Shown here in pieces: positions 16,419 through 25,134 of a stretch of 64,000 nt of DNA (positions are counted from its first letter, which is position 1; every line of letters begins with the position of its first letter). Source of the stretch: Streptomyces melanogenes. Its GTDB lineage: Bacteria > Actinomycetota > Actinomycetes > Streptomycetales > Streptomycetaceae. The stretch is taken from contig NZ_BMTS01000007.1 in assembly GCF_014649795.1 (NCBI RefSeq), forward strand, positions 186,001 to 250,000. Reading direction: 5' to 3'. Under the pieces are notes generated by a model. That model worked only from the letters and a program-made list of their open reading frames with translations. It was not told the DNA's origin and made no database searches. Both the position numbers and the translations under genes were made by a program.

Positions 16419-18089
16419 TCAGCCCTTGACGTTCACCCCGGCCCAGGCGGCGTCCACGGCCTTCGCCTCGGCACTGTTCGCGCCGTAGAGGTCGGCGGCC
16501 GCCTTCAAGGTGCCCTGGCGGGCGCCGTGGTAGTCGGTGGTGGACGTGAAGTACGTGGTCAGCGCCTTGTACCAGATCTGCACGGCCTTGTCGCGGCCGA
16601 TGCCGGTGACCGTGGAGCCGTCCACGGTCGGGCTGTCGTAGTGCACGCCGTTGATGTCCTTCGCGCCGCTGCCCTCGGACAGCAGGTAGAAGAAGTGGTT
16701 GGCGACGCCGGAGGAGTAGTGCACGTCGAGGTCGCCGACGCTGGCGCTCCAGTAGTCGGCCGAGCCGCGGCCGTCCTTGCTGGGCTTGTCCTGGTAGCGC
16801 AGCGGCTTGCCGTTGCCGAAGATGTCGATCTTCTCGCCCAGCAGGTAGTCGCCCTTGTCCTGGGCGTTGTTCGCGTTCCACTCCACCGCGGTGCCGAAGA
16901 TGTCCGAGGTGGCCTCGTTCAGGCCGCCGGACTCGCCGGAGTACTCGAGGCCGGCGGTGGCGGAGGTGACACCGTGGCTGAACTCGTGCCCGGCGACGTC
17001 GAGCTGGGTGAGCGGCTTCTTGTTGGCGTCGCCGTCGCCGTAGGTGATCGTGAAGGTGCTGTCGTCCCAGAAGGCGTTGACGTACGCGTTGCCGTAGTGG
17101 ACGCGGGAGACCGGGGCGCGGCCGTCGTTCTTGATGCCGTTGCGGTGCAGGACGTTCTTGTAGAAGTCCCAGGTCTGGGCGGCGCCGTAGGCGGCGTCCA
17201 CGGCGGCGGTCTGGTTGTTGGCGGGGCTGCCGGTGCCCCACTTGTTGTCGGCGTCGGTGAAGACGGTGCCCTTGCCGCTCGTCTTGTGCTTGAGGTCGAC
17301 GGTGCTGGAGCCGCCGCGCACGCTGTCGACGAGGGTGTAACCCGTCGACGACTTGGTGGTGTTCAGACTGACGGTGCCGCTGTACTGGCTGGCGCCGGTG
17401 CCGACCGCGGCGACCTGGGCGCCGCCCGCCGTGGCGGCGCCGGAGCCGCCCTTGGCGGTGATGCCGCCGGCTATGTCGTTGATCAGCTGGATCTCGTACA
17501 GCTTCTTGCCCGTGTTGGCGTCGGTGATGACGCGCAGCTTGCTCGGGGTGACACCGTCGTGCTGGGTGCCGGTGACGACGGTCTCGTAGGCGAGGACGGG
17601 CTTGCCGTCGGCGGCCCAGATGACCTTGCGCGGAGCATCGCCGGTGGCGGCGGCACCCGTGGTCTTCGCGGCCTTGGCGACCTTGACCGCGGCGGAGGTG
17701 GCGGCGGTCGGGGTCTGCTTCGGCGTGAGCGAGGCGACCTTGATGTCGGCCTTGACGGCCTTGGTGACGTCCTTGACCGTGCCGTCGGCCGCACGGTGGA
17801 CGATGAGGTCGCCGCCGAGGACCGGAAGACCGGCGTAGGTGCGCTCGTAGCGCGTATGGACCGTGCCGTCGGTGTCCTTGATGACGTCCTTGACGACCAG
17901 CTCCTCCTTGGCACCGAGGCCGAGCGCCTGGGCGGTGGCCGCGACGGAGGTGGCGTCGTGGCGCTCCGGAGCGGCACCCGCCGATGCGGTGGCGGCACCG
18001 GCGGCGAGCAGGGCGCCGGTGAGTACGGCGGCGCCGGACGTGAGGGCGAGACGACGAGCCCTGCCACCAGTGGGGGAAAGCGAAGACAT
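16419..18089 (-). CDS. Secreted M4-family (thermolysin-like) metalloprotease
   Basis: This 556-residue preproprotein digests extracellular protein. The start at 18089 has GGAGA seven bases upstream. A signal peptide occupies residues 1-38; an FTP/PepSY-type propeptide follows (VLGGDLIVH, VLAYETVVTG) and should fold and inhibit the enzyme until cleaved. The catalytic zinc motif HEFSH has H368, E369 and H372, with the third ligand E392 in GLNEATSDIF. Downstream, DLDVHYSSGVANHFFY provides the active-site His region. The whole arrangement matches Streptomyces neutral proteases (griselysin-like). It converges on the GH3 gene, with a shared terminator. Confidence 0.93.
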   Translation of the reverse strand: MSSLSPTGGRARRLALTSGAAVLTGALLAAGAATASAGAAPERHDATSVAATAQALGLGAKEELVVKDVIKDTDGTVHTRYERTYAGLPVLGGDLIVHRAADGTVKDVTKAVKADIKVASLTPKQTPTAATSAAVKVAKAAKTTGAAATGDAPRKVIWAADGKPVLAYETVVTGTQHDGVTPSKLRVITDANTGKKLYEIQLINDIAGGITAKGGSGAATAGGAQVAAVGTGASQYSGTVSLNTTKSSTGYTLVDSVRGGSSTVDLKHKTSGKGTVFTDADNKWGTGSPANNQTAAVDAAYGAAQTWDFYKNVLHRNGIKNDGRAPVSRVHYGNAYVNAFWDDSTFTITYGDGDANKKPLTQLDVAGHEFSHGVTSATAGLEYSGESGGLNEATSDIFGTAVEWNANNAQDKGDYLLGEKIDIFGNGKPLRYQDKPSKDGRGSADYWSASVGDLDVHYSSGVANHFFYLLSEGSGAKDINGVHYDSPTVDGSTVTGIGRDKAVQIWYKALTTYFTSTTDYHGARQGTLKAAADLYGANSAEAKAVDAAWAGVNVKG

Positions 18090-18428
18090 GGGGATTCTCC
18101 AGAAGGTCATGGGGAGTTGGACGGGATCGCCGCCCAACCGTTCAAGGAGGAACTGCCTTGATGAGCAGGGACACTCTCAGTCCGTCGCGCACATGTCACG
18201 TGGCATAAAAGGGGGTTCGGCCGCTCATGCCGGATTTGCCACCCGCCTCTTCATGGGAAGGACAAGGCCCCGATACACGCCGACATGGAGGGAACAGGAG
18301 ACCGCAACACGCTTGAAAAGAAGTGTCTACGGCGCATCTGCTCGGCAAACATGTGCACCGGCGTGGACGCCGGTCGCCAGCGACGCCCATCGGCCCATCC
18401 GCTGCTCCCGGTGTCTAAGATCTGCGGC
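18090..18428. other. Divergent promoter region, protease / VOC gene
   Basis: This 339-bp region must carry promoters for the M4 protease (leftward) and the two-domain VOC gene (rightward). It contains no convincing gene. The only clear element is TAAGAT just before the VOC start. Confidence 0.4.
18416..18421 (+). promoter_or_regulatory. Putative -10 box (TAAGAT), leaderless start
   Basis: TAAGAT lies 7 nt before the ATG at 18429; no Shine-Dalgarno sequence is present. Confidence 0.5.
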
Positions 18429-19166
18429 ATGGCAACACGACTTGTGCAGATCAATATGAAGGCCCACGACGACTCCGCGCTCGGGCGGTTCTGGGCGGAG
18501 GCGCTCGGCTGGGGTATCGACAGCGAGGGCCCTGGCGTGACCAACCTCGAACCCGTGGGCATCACCTACCCCGACCCCTCGGCCGTCTGTATCGACCTCA
18601 TCGCCCGCCCGGAACCCAAGACGGTCAAGAACCGGGTGCACCTGGATCTGGCCACCACCTCGCCCGCCCATCAGGCGGAGTTGGTCGCGCGCCTGAAGGG
18701 TCTCGGTGCGACGCTCGCCGATGTGGGTCAGGGCGATGTTCCCTGGACGGTCATGGCCGACCCGGAGGGCAACGAGTTCTGTGTCCTGGAGCCCCGCCCC
18801 GTCTACGGGGACACCGGGCCGATCGCCGCGGTGGTGGTCGACTGCGCCGACCCCCGGGCGATGGCCCGGTTCTGGGGCGAGGCGATGGACTGGAAGCTGC
18901 ACGAGGTCGCCGACGACCACGCGAGCATGCGCTCCGCCCATGGCGTCGGCCCTTACCTGGAGTTCGTGCGGACCCCTGACACGAAGAGTGTGTGGAACCG
19001 CGTCCACCTCGACGTCAGCCCCTACCGCGGTGACGACCCGGCAGCGGAGGAAGCCCGGCTGCGTGCTCTCGGCGCCACCGACCCCGGGATCGACCAGTCC
19101 GGCATCTCCTGGACGGTTCTGGCCGACCCCGAGGGCAACGAGTTCTGCCTCCTCAGCCCTCGCTGA
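18429..19166 (+). CDS. Two-domain VOC superfamily protein
   Basis: This 245-residue protein is a tandem of two vicinal-oxygen-chelate modules. Domain 1 (about 1-122) contains KNRVHLDLATTSP and WTVMADPEGNEFCVL; domain 2 (about 128-245) contains WNRVHLDVSPY and WTVLADPEGNEFCLL. A tandem array usually forms one pseudo-dimeric active site. Domain sequences are close to the single-domain paralogue at 6960, so duplication and fusion are likely. The gene appears leaderless. Enzymatic or ligand-binding function is not resolved. Confidence 0.82.
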   Translation: MATRLVQINMKAHDDSALGRFWAEALGWGIDSEGPGVTNLEPVGITYPDPSAVCIDLIARPEPKTVKNRVHLDLATTSPAHQAELVARLKGLGATLADVGQGDVPWTVMADPEGNEFCVLEPRPVYGDTGPIAAVVVDCADPRAMARFWGEAMDWKLHEVADDHASMRSAHGVGPYLEFVRTPDTKSVWNRVHLDVSPYRGDDPAAEEARLRALGATDPGIDQSGISWTVLADPEGNEFCLLSPR

Positions 19167-19195
19167 CCCGGAGCAACCGCTCCGGCCGCCTCCGG

Positions 19196-19234
19196 GGCGG
19201 CGGCGCTGACCGCGTGGCGTCAGCGCCTGCCGCC
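19196..19234. terminator. Bidirectional hairpin terminator
   Basis: GGCGGC-GGCGCTGAC pairs with GTCAGCGCC-T-GCCGCC (one bulged T) around an 8-nt loop, between the convergent VOC and monooxygenase genes. Confidence 0.75.
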
Positions 19235-19253
19235 GGAGACGGGAAGACAGGCT

Positions 19254-20639
19254 CTACGCACTCCTGGCCGCACCCGCACGCCCCTCGCGCCCGTCGCCGG
19301 GGTGGGCCAGGCCGAGGTGGTCGCGCAGCGTCGTGCCCGTGTACTCCGTGCGGTAGACGCCGCGCTCCTGGAGCAGCGGGACGACCCGGTCGGCGAACGG
19401 GTCGAGGCCGCCCGGGGTGATGTGCGGGACGAGGATGAAGCCGTCGGCGGCGTCGGCCTGGACGAAGTCGTTGATGGTGTCCGCGACGGTGGCCGGGGAG
19501 CCGACGAAGTTCTGCCGGTTGCCGGTCTCGATGACCAGGTCGCGGATCGACCACTTGTTGGCGGCGGCGAGCTCGCGCCACTCGCGGGCGGTGGCCAGCG
19601 GATCGCGGTACATCCGCACCTGGGCCCGGCCGCGGGCGACGGTGTGCTCGCCCAGGTCGGGGTCGATGTCGGGGAGCGGGCCGTCCGGGTCGTACGCGGA
19701 GAGGTCGCGGTTCCAGACGAACTCCAGGTGCTTGATGGCCGTGGCCCCGCTCACCTGCAGGCGGCGCACCTCCCGGGCCAGTTCCTCCGCCTCGGCGTCG
19801 GTGTCGCCGAGGACGAAGCTCGCGGCGGGCAGGATCAGCAGCTGGTCGCGCTCGCGGCCGTAGCGGGCCAGCCGCCCCTTGACGTCGGCGTAGAACGCCT
19901 GGCCCTGCTCCCGGGCGGCGTACCGGCTGAAGATGGCGTCCGCGCTCGACGCGGCGAACTCGCGTCCCTCGTCGGAGTCGCCCGCCTGGAAGATCACCGG
20001 GCGTCCCTGCGGGCTGCGCGGGACGTTGAACTGCCCCTGGATGTCGAAGTGCGGGCCCCGGTGCACGAAGGCTCCGGCCCGCGCGTCACGCAGGAACGTG
20101 CCGCTCTCGCGGTCCGCGACGATCTCGTCCCCGTGCCACGAGTCGAAGAGTTCGTTGGCGGTGGACAGGAACTCCTTGGCCCGCGAGTAGCGCTCCTGCT
20201 GCGGCAGGAAGCCGCCGCGCCGGAAGTTCTCACCGGTGAAGGCGTCCCACGAGGTGACCACGTTCCAGGCGGCGCGGCCGCCCGAGAGGTGGTCGAGGGT
20301 GGCGAACTGGCGGGCCACCTCGTACGGCTCGTTGAAGGTGGAGTTGATGGTGCCGGTCAGACCGAGGTGCTCGGTGACGGCGGCCAGAGCGGTGAGGACG
20401 GTGAAGGTGTCCGGGCGGCCCACGACATCCAAGTCGTAGATCCTGCCGCCCTGTTCGCGTAGCCGCAGTCCCTCGGCGAGGAACAGGAAGTCGAACTTGC
20501 CGCGTTCGGCGGTACGCGCGAAGTGGGCGAAGGAGCTGAAGTCGATGTGGCTGCCGGCCTCGGGGTCGCTCCACACGGTGGTGTTGTTGACACCGGGGAA
20601 GTGGGCCGCGAGGTGGATCTGCTTGAGCGGCTTGCTCAT
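19254..20639 (-). CDS. FMN-dependent monooxygenase, NtaA/SnaA/DszA family
   Basis: This 461-residue luciferase-like enzyme uses FMNH2 and O2 to attack a C-N or C-S bond. Family signatures are HFPGVNNTTVWSDP at the N-terminus, FDFLFLAEGL, SGGRAAWNVVTS and the VIFQAGDSDEGREFAA flavin-site segment. Length and motifs fit the NtaA/DszA group, whose members oxidise nitrilotriacetate, dibenzothiophene sulfone or pristinamycin. AAGGAC lies seven bases before the ATG. It is the last gene of a leftward operon with a second luciferase-like oxidoreductase and ABC transporter parts, under a cysteine-rich leader. Use of an organosulfur compound is therefore the favoured role; no reductase gene is adjacent. 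Confidence 0.87.
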   Translation of the reverse strand: MSKPLKQIHLAAHFPGVNNTTVWSDPEAGSHIDFSSFAHFARTAERGKFDFLFLAEGLRLREQGGRIYDLDVVGRPDTFTVLTALAAVTEHLGLTGTINSTFNEPYEVARQFATLDHLSGGRAAWNVVTSWDAFTGENFRRGGFLPQQERYSRAKEFLSTANELFDSWHGDEIVADRESGTFLRDARAGAFVHRGPHFDIQGQFNVPRSPQGRPVIFQAGDSDEGREFAASSADAIFSRYAAREQGQAFYADVKGRLARYGRERDQLLILPAASFVLGDTDAEAEELAREVRRLQVSGATAIKHLEFVWNRDLSAYDPDGPLPDIDPDLGEHTVARGRAQVRMYRDPLATAREWRELAAANKWSIRDLVIETGNRQNFVGSPATVADTINDFVQADAADGFILVPHITPGGLDPFADRVVPLLQERGVYRTEYTGTTLRDHLGLAHPGDGREGRAGAARSA

Positions 20640-20657
20640 GGTGGAAGTCCTTGGGGC

Positions 20658-21872
20658 TCAGACGGTCGTGGGGGCGGCGTAGCGGTTGGCGGGACGGGGC
20701 AGTCCGAGCAGCCCGCGCAGGGTGTCGGCCTCGTAGGCGGCCCTGAAGGCGCCACGGCGCTGGAGTTCGGGCACCAGCTCGCGGGTGATGGCCGGGAGGT
20801 CGTGGCCGACGACGGCGGGCCGCAGCCGGAACCCGCTCAGCCCCGCCTCCTGCCACTCCTGCAGGAGATCGGCGAGTTCGACCGGAGTCCCGGTGAAGAT
20901 CAGGGCGTCGCTCGTGTACGGAGAGCCGGCGAGGGCGTCCAGGCGTTCCCGCCGGGCCCGGGCGGCGCCGGGCTCGTCGTCCAGGAAGACCACCAGGTCA
21001 CCGAATATGTGCAGGGTCTGTTCGGCGCGGCCGACCGCCGTCTGCTCGGTACGGATCTCCTCGACGATCGCACGGGCCTGAGCGCGGTCGTGCGGGGTGA
21101 CGTATCCGATGTCGGCGGCCCGCGCCACCAGCCGGTAGGGCACGGTGGCGTGGGCCAGGGCGCTGACGATCGGCTGTCCCTGGGGCGGACGGGGGGTGAT
21201 CGAGGGGCCCTTGACGCTGAAGTGCTCGCCCGTGAAGTCGATGTAGTGCAGTTTGTCGCGGTCGACGAAGCGGCCGGTGGCCACATCGCGTATCTCCGCG
21301 TCGTCCTCCCAGCTGTCCCAGAGCCTGCGCACGACCTCGACGTAGTCGCCCGCCTCGTCGAACAGGCCGCGCAGCGCCTGCTGAGCGGCGGGTGTGTTGA
21401 AGCCCCCGGCGGGCAGTGGCGGGACGGTACGGCGTCCGAAGTGCGCGGCCTCGTTCGGGCGTGGGGCGATCTGTACGCGCAGACCCGCGCGGCCCGTGCT
21501 CACATAGTCGAGCGTGGCGATCGCCTTGGAGATGTGGAACGGCTCGGTGTGCGTGGCCACCACTGTCGGTACGACACCGATGCGGCGGGTCAGCGGGGCG
21601 ACCCGAGCGGCGATGAGGACCGCGTCCAGGCGGCCCCGGACCTGGTCGGTGCGCTCGTCGGGTTCGGTGAGGTGGGAGGACTGGAGGCCGAGCGCGTCCT
21701 CGATGGTGACGAAGTCGAGCAGACCGCGCTCGGCTTCGGTGACGAGATCGGCCCAGTAGGCGGCGGTCGGCAACTCGCGGGGACGGGACACGGGCTCGCG
21801 CCAGGCGGCCGGGTGCCAGCCCGCGCCGTCGAGGGCGGCGGCGAGGTGCAGGGGTGAGAGCGATGTGGACAC
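20658..21872 (-). CDS. LLM-class flavin-dependent oxidoreductase
   Basis: This 404-residue protein has the bacterial luciferase TIM-barrel pattern: LLDFVTIEDALGL at strand 2, RIGVVPTVVATHTEPFH and KAIATLDYVSTGRAG in the middle, and ITPRPPQGQPIVSALAHA near the flavin site. The GTG start has GGAAGG about ten bases upstream. It is transcribed with the DszA-like enzyme 18 bp downstream, and the pair probably act on the same or related substrates. The product DALIFTGTPVELADLL region is the usual C-terminal helix pair. Whether it uses FMN or F420 cannot be decided by eye. Confidence 0.82.
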   Translation of the reverse strand: MSTSLSPLHLAAALDGAGWHPAAWREPVSRPRELPTAAYWADLVTEAERGLLDFVTIEDALGLQSSHLTEPDERTDQVRGRLDAVLIAARVAPLTRRIGVVPTVVATHTEPFHISKAIATLDYVSTGRAGLRVQIAPRPNEAAHFGRRTVPPLPAGGFNTPAAQQALRGLFDEAGDYVEVVRRLWDSWEDDAEIRDVATGRFVDRDKLHYIDFTGEHFSVKGPSITPRPPQGQPIVSALAHATVPYRLVARAADIGYVTPHDRAQARAIVEEIRTEQTAVGRAEQTLHIFGDLVVFLDDEPGAARARRERLDALAGSPYTSDALIFTGTPVELADLLQEWQEAGLSGFRLRPAVVGHDLPAITRELVPELQRRGAFRAAYEADTLRGLLGLPRPANRYAAPTTV

Positions 21873-22003
21873 AGGGGAGACGCCTTCCTGATGAGCCTTG
21901 CTGTCCGGTACGTGGTACGTGGGATCGCGTCGGGTTGGGCGGCGGTGTGGGGTGACCCCTCATGGACAGGGCGCCGCCGCACAGACCGCTGAGCGGGTGG
22001 GTG

Positions 22004-23029
22004 TCAGGAGTTGTCGAGCGGCAGGCCCGGCGGGTTGACCTGGGAGGTGGTGACGGCCTCGTTGGAAAGGTTCCAGGCGGCGAGCCACTTGGCGTACTGG
22101 CCGTTCTTGATCAGGTAGTTGATCGCCTCCGCGACGGGCCCGGCGAGCCCGCTGTCCTTCTTCGCGGTGGCCGCGATGAGGCCCTGGAGCGTCGCGCCCG
22201 CGCCGGAGAACTTGCCCGCGTTACGCGTCGGGTTGGGGGTCTTCGCGGTCTGGCCGACGTGGTACGAGATGCCGGGGTTGGGGCCGAAGGAGGCGTCGAT
22301 CTTGCCGCTGGAGAGGGCCAGGGCCGTGGCGTTGTTGTCCTGGTAGTACTTGACGGTGAGCTTCTTGCCCTCCCGCTCCAGTTTCGCCTTCCACTCCAGC
22401 AGGATCTTCTCCTGGTTGGTTCCGGCACCCACCGCGACGGTCCGGCCGGCCAGGTTCTCGAAGTCGCCGCCGAACTCCCAGGTGTTCTTCTTCAGCACCT
22501 CGAAGGCGAGGTTGTCCTGCCGGTAGGAGGCGAACTCGTACTTCTTCTTGCGCTCCTCGGTGTCGGTGACGTTGGAGAAGGCCACGTCGACCTTGCCGCT
22601 GTCGATGCCGACGAACAGGTTCTCCCAGGTCGAGTTCTTCACCTCCGGTTTGAGTCCGAGGACCGCGGCGACCAGCCGGCCGAGGTCGGGTTCTGCGCCG
22701 GTGAGGGTCTTCTGGTCCTGGCCCACGTACTGCAGCGGCGGGGATCCGGCGGGCAGCGCGCCGACGCCGATCACCAAGGTGCCGTTCTTGGCAACGGACT
22801 TGGGCAGCTTGGCGCTGATCGACTTCACCTCGGACACCTTCAGTGCGGTCTCCTTGGCGGCGCCGTTGGAGAGCGCGCCGACGGTGACCGTCCCGGCCGG
22901 TGCGCTGACGGGCTTGGTGGCGGCGTCGCTGTCGCCGCCGCACGCGGAGAGCCCGGCGGCGAGGGAGGCGACGGCCGCGGACGCGGCGACGCCGCGGAGG
23001 AGTGTGCTGCGGAGAGCGAGGGTGCGCAT
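22004..23029 (-). CDS. ABC transporter substrate-binding lipoprotein (family 3)
   Basis: This 341-residue lipoprotein has a signal peptide with lipobox LSAC (C30). The mature part is a two-lobed family-3 binding protein: GTLVIGVGALPAGSPPLQY starts lobe 1, LVAAVLGLKPEVKNSTWENL and GKVDVAFSNVTDTEERK are the classic ligand-side segments, and the hinge and lobe 2 follow from about residue 175. Such proteins bind amino acids or small polar compounds outside the membrane and deliver them to a permease like the one encoded upstream. With the neighbouring monooxygenases and leader peptide, a sulfur-containing ligand is inferred. Confidence 0.88.
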   Translation of the reverse strand: MRTLALRSTLLRGVAASAAVASLAAGLSACGGDSDAATKPVSAPAGTVTVGALSNGAAKETALKVSEVKSISAKLPKSVAKNGTLVIGVGALPAGSPPLQYVGQDQKTLTGAEPDLGRLVAAVLGLKPEVKNSTWENLFVGIDSGKVDVAFSNVTDTEERKKKYEFASYRQDNLAFEVLKKNTWEFGGDFENLAGRTVAVGAGTNQEKILLEWKAKLEREGKKLTVKYYQDNNATALALSSGKIDASFGPNPGISYHVGQTAKTPNPTRNAGKFSGAGATLQGLIAATAKKDSGLAGPVAEAINYLIKNGQYAKWLAAWNLSNEAVTTSQVNPPGLPLDNS

Positions 23030-23143
23030 GGGTGTCCTTGTCCGTTGTCCGGGAGGTGTGTGCCCGGTGGTTGGTGCGGTACGGGAGGCTGCTTGTGCGG
23101 GTTCGGGGAGGAGCGGGGCAACGTGGTGGGGTGGGGTCGCCTC

Positions 23144-24145
23144 TCACATCGCCGTCTCCGTGCGGACGCGGGCGCGCAGCTCGCGCAGAGCCCGCCACAC
23201 CTTCTGCGACGGGGTCGGCGGCAGCGTGCGCAGCGCGCCCCGCGAGTAGTGCCGCTCGACGTAGAACTGGACGACGGACACGATGCTGGTGAGGATCAGA
23301 TACCAGGTGGTGGCGACCAGGAGCAGCGGCACGATGTCGCCGGGGTAGGTCGCGCCCATGCTCTGCACCGAGCCGAACAGGTCGAGCAACGAGACGTAGA
23401 AGACCAGCGACGTGGCCTTGACCAGGCCGATCAGCTGGTTGACGTAGTTCGGGGTGATGGAGCGCAGCGCCTGGGGAAACACGATCTTCGCGAACTGGTG
23501 CCGCTTGGGCAGCCCCAGCGCGGCGGCCGCCTCGTGCTGGCCCTGGTCGACGGAGAGCAGCCCGCCGCGTACCACCTCGGAGGCGTACGCGGCCTCGTTC
23601 AGGCTCAGTCCGACGACCGCGACGACCATGTCGGTGGCCAGGCGGGACTCGTCGAAGGTGAAGAAGGCCGGACCGAACGGCACGCCCACACTCAACGTCT
23701 GGTAGAGCGCACTGAAGTTGTACAGGAACAGCAGGACCACGATCAGCGGCACCGACCGGAACAGCCAGGTGTAGAGCCAGCTGACCGCGCGCAGCACCGG
23801 GCTGGGGGAGAGCCTGGCCAGAGCCAGTACGACACCGCCCAGCAGCCCCAACACCGCGCTGTAGGCGGTGACTTCCAGGGTGATGAGCAGCCCGTCGAGG
23901 ATCGCCGGACGCAGGAACCAGTACGCGAACCGGTCCCACTGGTAGAAGGGGTTGGTCGCCAGTCCGTGGAGGACCTGCGCGGCCAGCACCAGGACGACGG
24001 CCGTGACGATCCAGCGACCGGGATGCCGGAGCGGAATCACCCGCTGCGCCGTCGGGGGCTTCGGCGCAGCGGGAGCGTCGGGGAGGGGCATGGCCTCGGG
24101 TGAAGCTGATCCGGAGGACACGGTGATGCCGGGCGATTCACTCAT
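23144..24145 (-). CDS. ABC transporter permease (HisMQ/GlnP type)
   Basis: This 333-residue membrane protein has a cytoplasmic N-terminus rich in Pro/Ala and about five to six transmembrane segments. The EAA loop QHEAAAALGLPKRHQFAKIV, the docking site for the ATPase, is complete. ITLEVTAYSAVLGLLGG marks the start of the HisMQ permease domain. The ATG at 24145 has GGAG six bases upstream. It is the first structural gene after the leader peptide and is followed by its binding protein. No ATP-binding subunit is encoded in the operon, so a shared ATPase from elsewhere, or one encoded outside this window, is needed. Confidence 0.87.
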   Translation of the reverse strand: MSESPGITVSSGSASPEAMPLPDAPAAPKPPTAQRVIPLRHPGRWIVTAVVLVLAAQVLHGLATNPFYQWDRFAYWFLRPAILDGLLITLEVTAYSAVLGLLGGVVLALARLSPSPVLRAVSWLYTWLFRSVPLIVVLLFLYNFSALYQTLSVGVPFGPAFFTFDESRLATDMVVAVVGLSLNEAAYASEVVRGGLLSVDQGQHEAAAALGLPKRHQFAKIVFPQALRSITPNYVNQLIGLVKATSLVFYVSLLDLFGSVQSMGATYPGDIVPLLLVATTWYLILTSIVSVVQFYVERHYSRGALRTLPPTPSQKVWRALRELRARVRTETAM

Positions 24146-24363
24146 CGAGGGCTCCAGCGGATTCGGACAGCCCGGACCGTGGAAGCGGCGGCATCGAACC
24201 GAGCGGGAACGGCTCGGTACGAGGCGCGACGCGCGGTGGCACGGTGAACGGGGCCGGGCAGGGAGGGACCGCACCGCGAGGGCGGCGGCCGTGAAAAGAG
24301 TCAGAACGCCAGGAGGCTCAGAACGCCATGAGGCTCAGGAAGCCGGAAGCCCGCAGAGGGTCG

Positions 24364-24510
24364 TCAGTCCTGGCAGAGGGTGCGACAAGTGGCCGTACAC
24401 AGCGCGCTGTTGACGCGGAGCAGGTCGACGGAGCGGTTCGTGCACAGCAGGACGCGGCCGAGGCGCCGCCATGCGGCCGTCCCGTCAGCTGCGTACATCG
24501 CTGCCACCAT
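24364..24510 (-). CDS. Putative cysteine-rich leader peptide
   Basis: This 48-residue peptide is encoded about 220 bp before the permease gene. Its second half reads VLLCTNRSVDLLRVNSALC and ends CTATCRTLCQD. The core 'VDLLRVxSALC' is the hallmark of the short putative leader peptides that precede sulfur-assimilation and organosulfur operons in Streptomyces; those peptides end in cysteine-rich stretches. The start used here follows GGAGAAGTG, but a later start is possible. Five cysteines, four of them in the last 16 residues, would make ribosomes stall when cysteinyl-tRNA is scarce, allowing attenuation or translational control of the downstream genes. The mechanism is inferred; the sequence match is clear. 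Confidence 0.75.
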   Translation of the reverse strand: MVAAMYAADGTAAWRRLGRVLLCTNRSVDLLRVNSALCTATCRTLCQD

Positions 24511-24735
24511 CACTTCTCCGGTTGTGGTGCATCCAGTCCTGTGCCGCAACTTAGGCATGCTGCCAGGGGAATGTCAACGAGGGGGACCACCGGCTGAGAC
24601 CACGCGGTCGGCTGTGCCGGGTGTTCACCCATAGGGGTGGGAAAGGAGGCCTGGGCTGCTGAAGACGGCGTACCCGGTGACGCGTGCTGCCAAGATCCCC
24701 TTGCCGTAGTGGTCGACTCGGAAGGGCTTGGGGTA

Positions 24736-25134
24736 ATGGGCAGCAGTGTGGGTGTGAACGTACGGTGGCTGGTGCGGGCGGGCGTGAGCGCGGCCTGTGT
24801 CGGTGCGGTGATGGCCGCGGGTGCGTCGACGGCGTTGGCCGGTGCGGCGGGATGCAACGGCCGGACCTGCATCGCCGTGGACGGCAGCGGGTTGCGCGTG
24901 GAGCAGGTGTCCGCGTCGACGACCTGGGGCGGCGACTTCACCGGCCACTTCCACATCTGGGGTGGCGGCCTCGACCAGAACAGCGCCACGGGGTTCTGGG
25001 GTTACCACCAGAAGTACACCGTACGGGTGGGGCGCGACCTCCCCAACCGGGCGGTGATCTGCGCCGAGGGCTGGGAGCACACCAATGGCGGCTATGTCTC
25101 GCGCGGCCGGGCCTGCGAGGAGGTCCGTTTCTGA
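24736..25134 (+). CDS. Small secreted protein of unknown function
   Basis: This 132-residue protein has a Sec signal peptide (residues 1-35, cleavage near ALA-GAA). The mature region of about 95 residues has four cysteines, placed to form two disulfides (GCNGRTC near its start, ICAEGWEH and RACEEVRF at the end), and an aromatic, glycine-rich centre: GDFTGHFHIWGGG. The ATG at 24736 follows GGAAGG and fits the signal peptide; the frame is open further upstream without signal character. The 3' end overlaps the convergent hydrolase gene by 43 bp. The extracellular role is unknown. Confidence 0.7.
   Translation: MGSSVGVNVRWLVRAGVSAACVGAVMAAGASTALAGAAGCNGRTCIAVDGSGLRVEQVSASTTWGGDFTGHFHIWGGGLDQNSATGFWGYHQKYTVRVGRDLPNRAVICAEGWEHTNGGYVSRGRACEEVRF

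Noticed and set aside
16362..18161. Long open frame antisense to the M4 protease
   Set aside because: Same artefact: Val/Gly/Asp repeats without natural protein composition.
21962..24103. 713-codon frame antisense to the ABC transporter genes
   Set aside because: The opposite strand has clear signal peptide, lipobox and EAA motifs; this frame has none.
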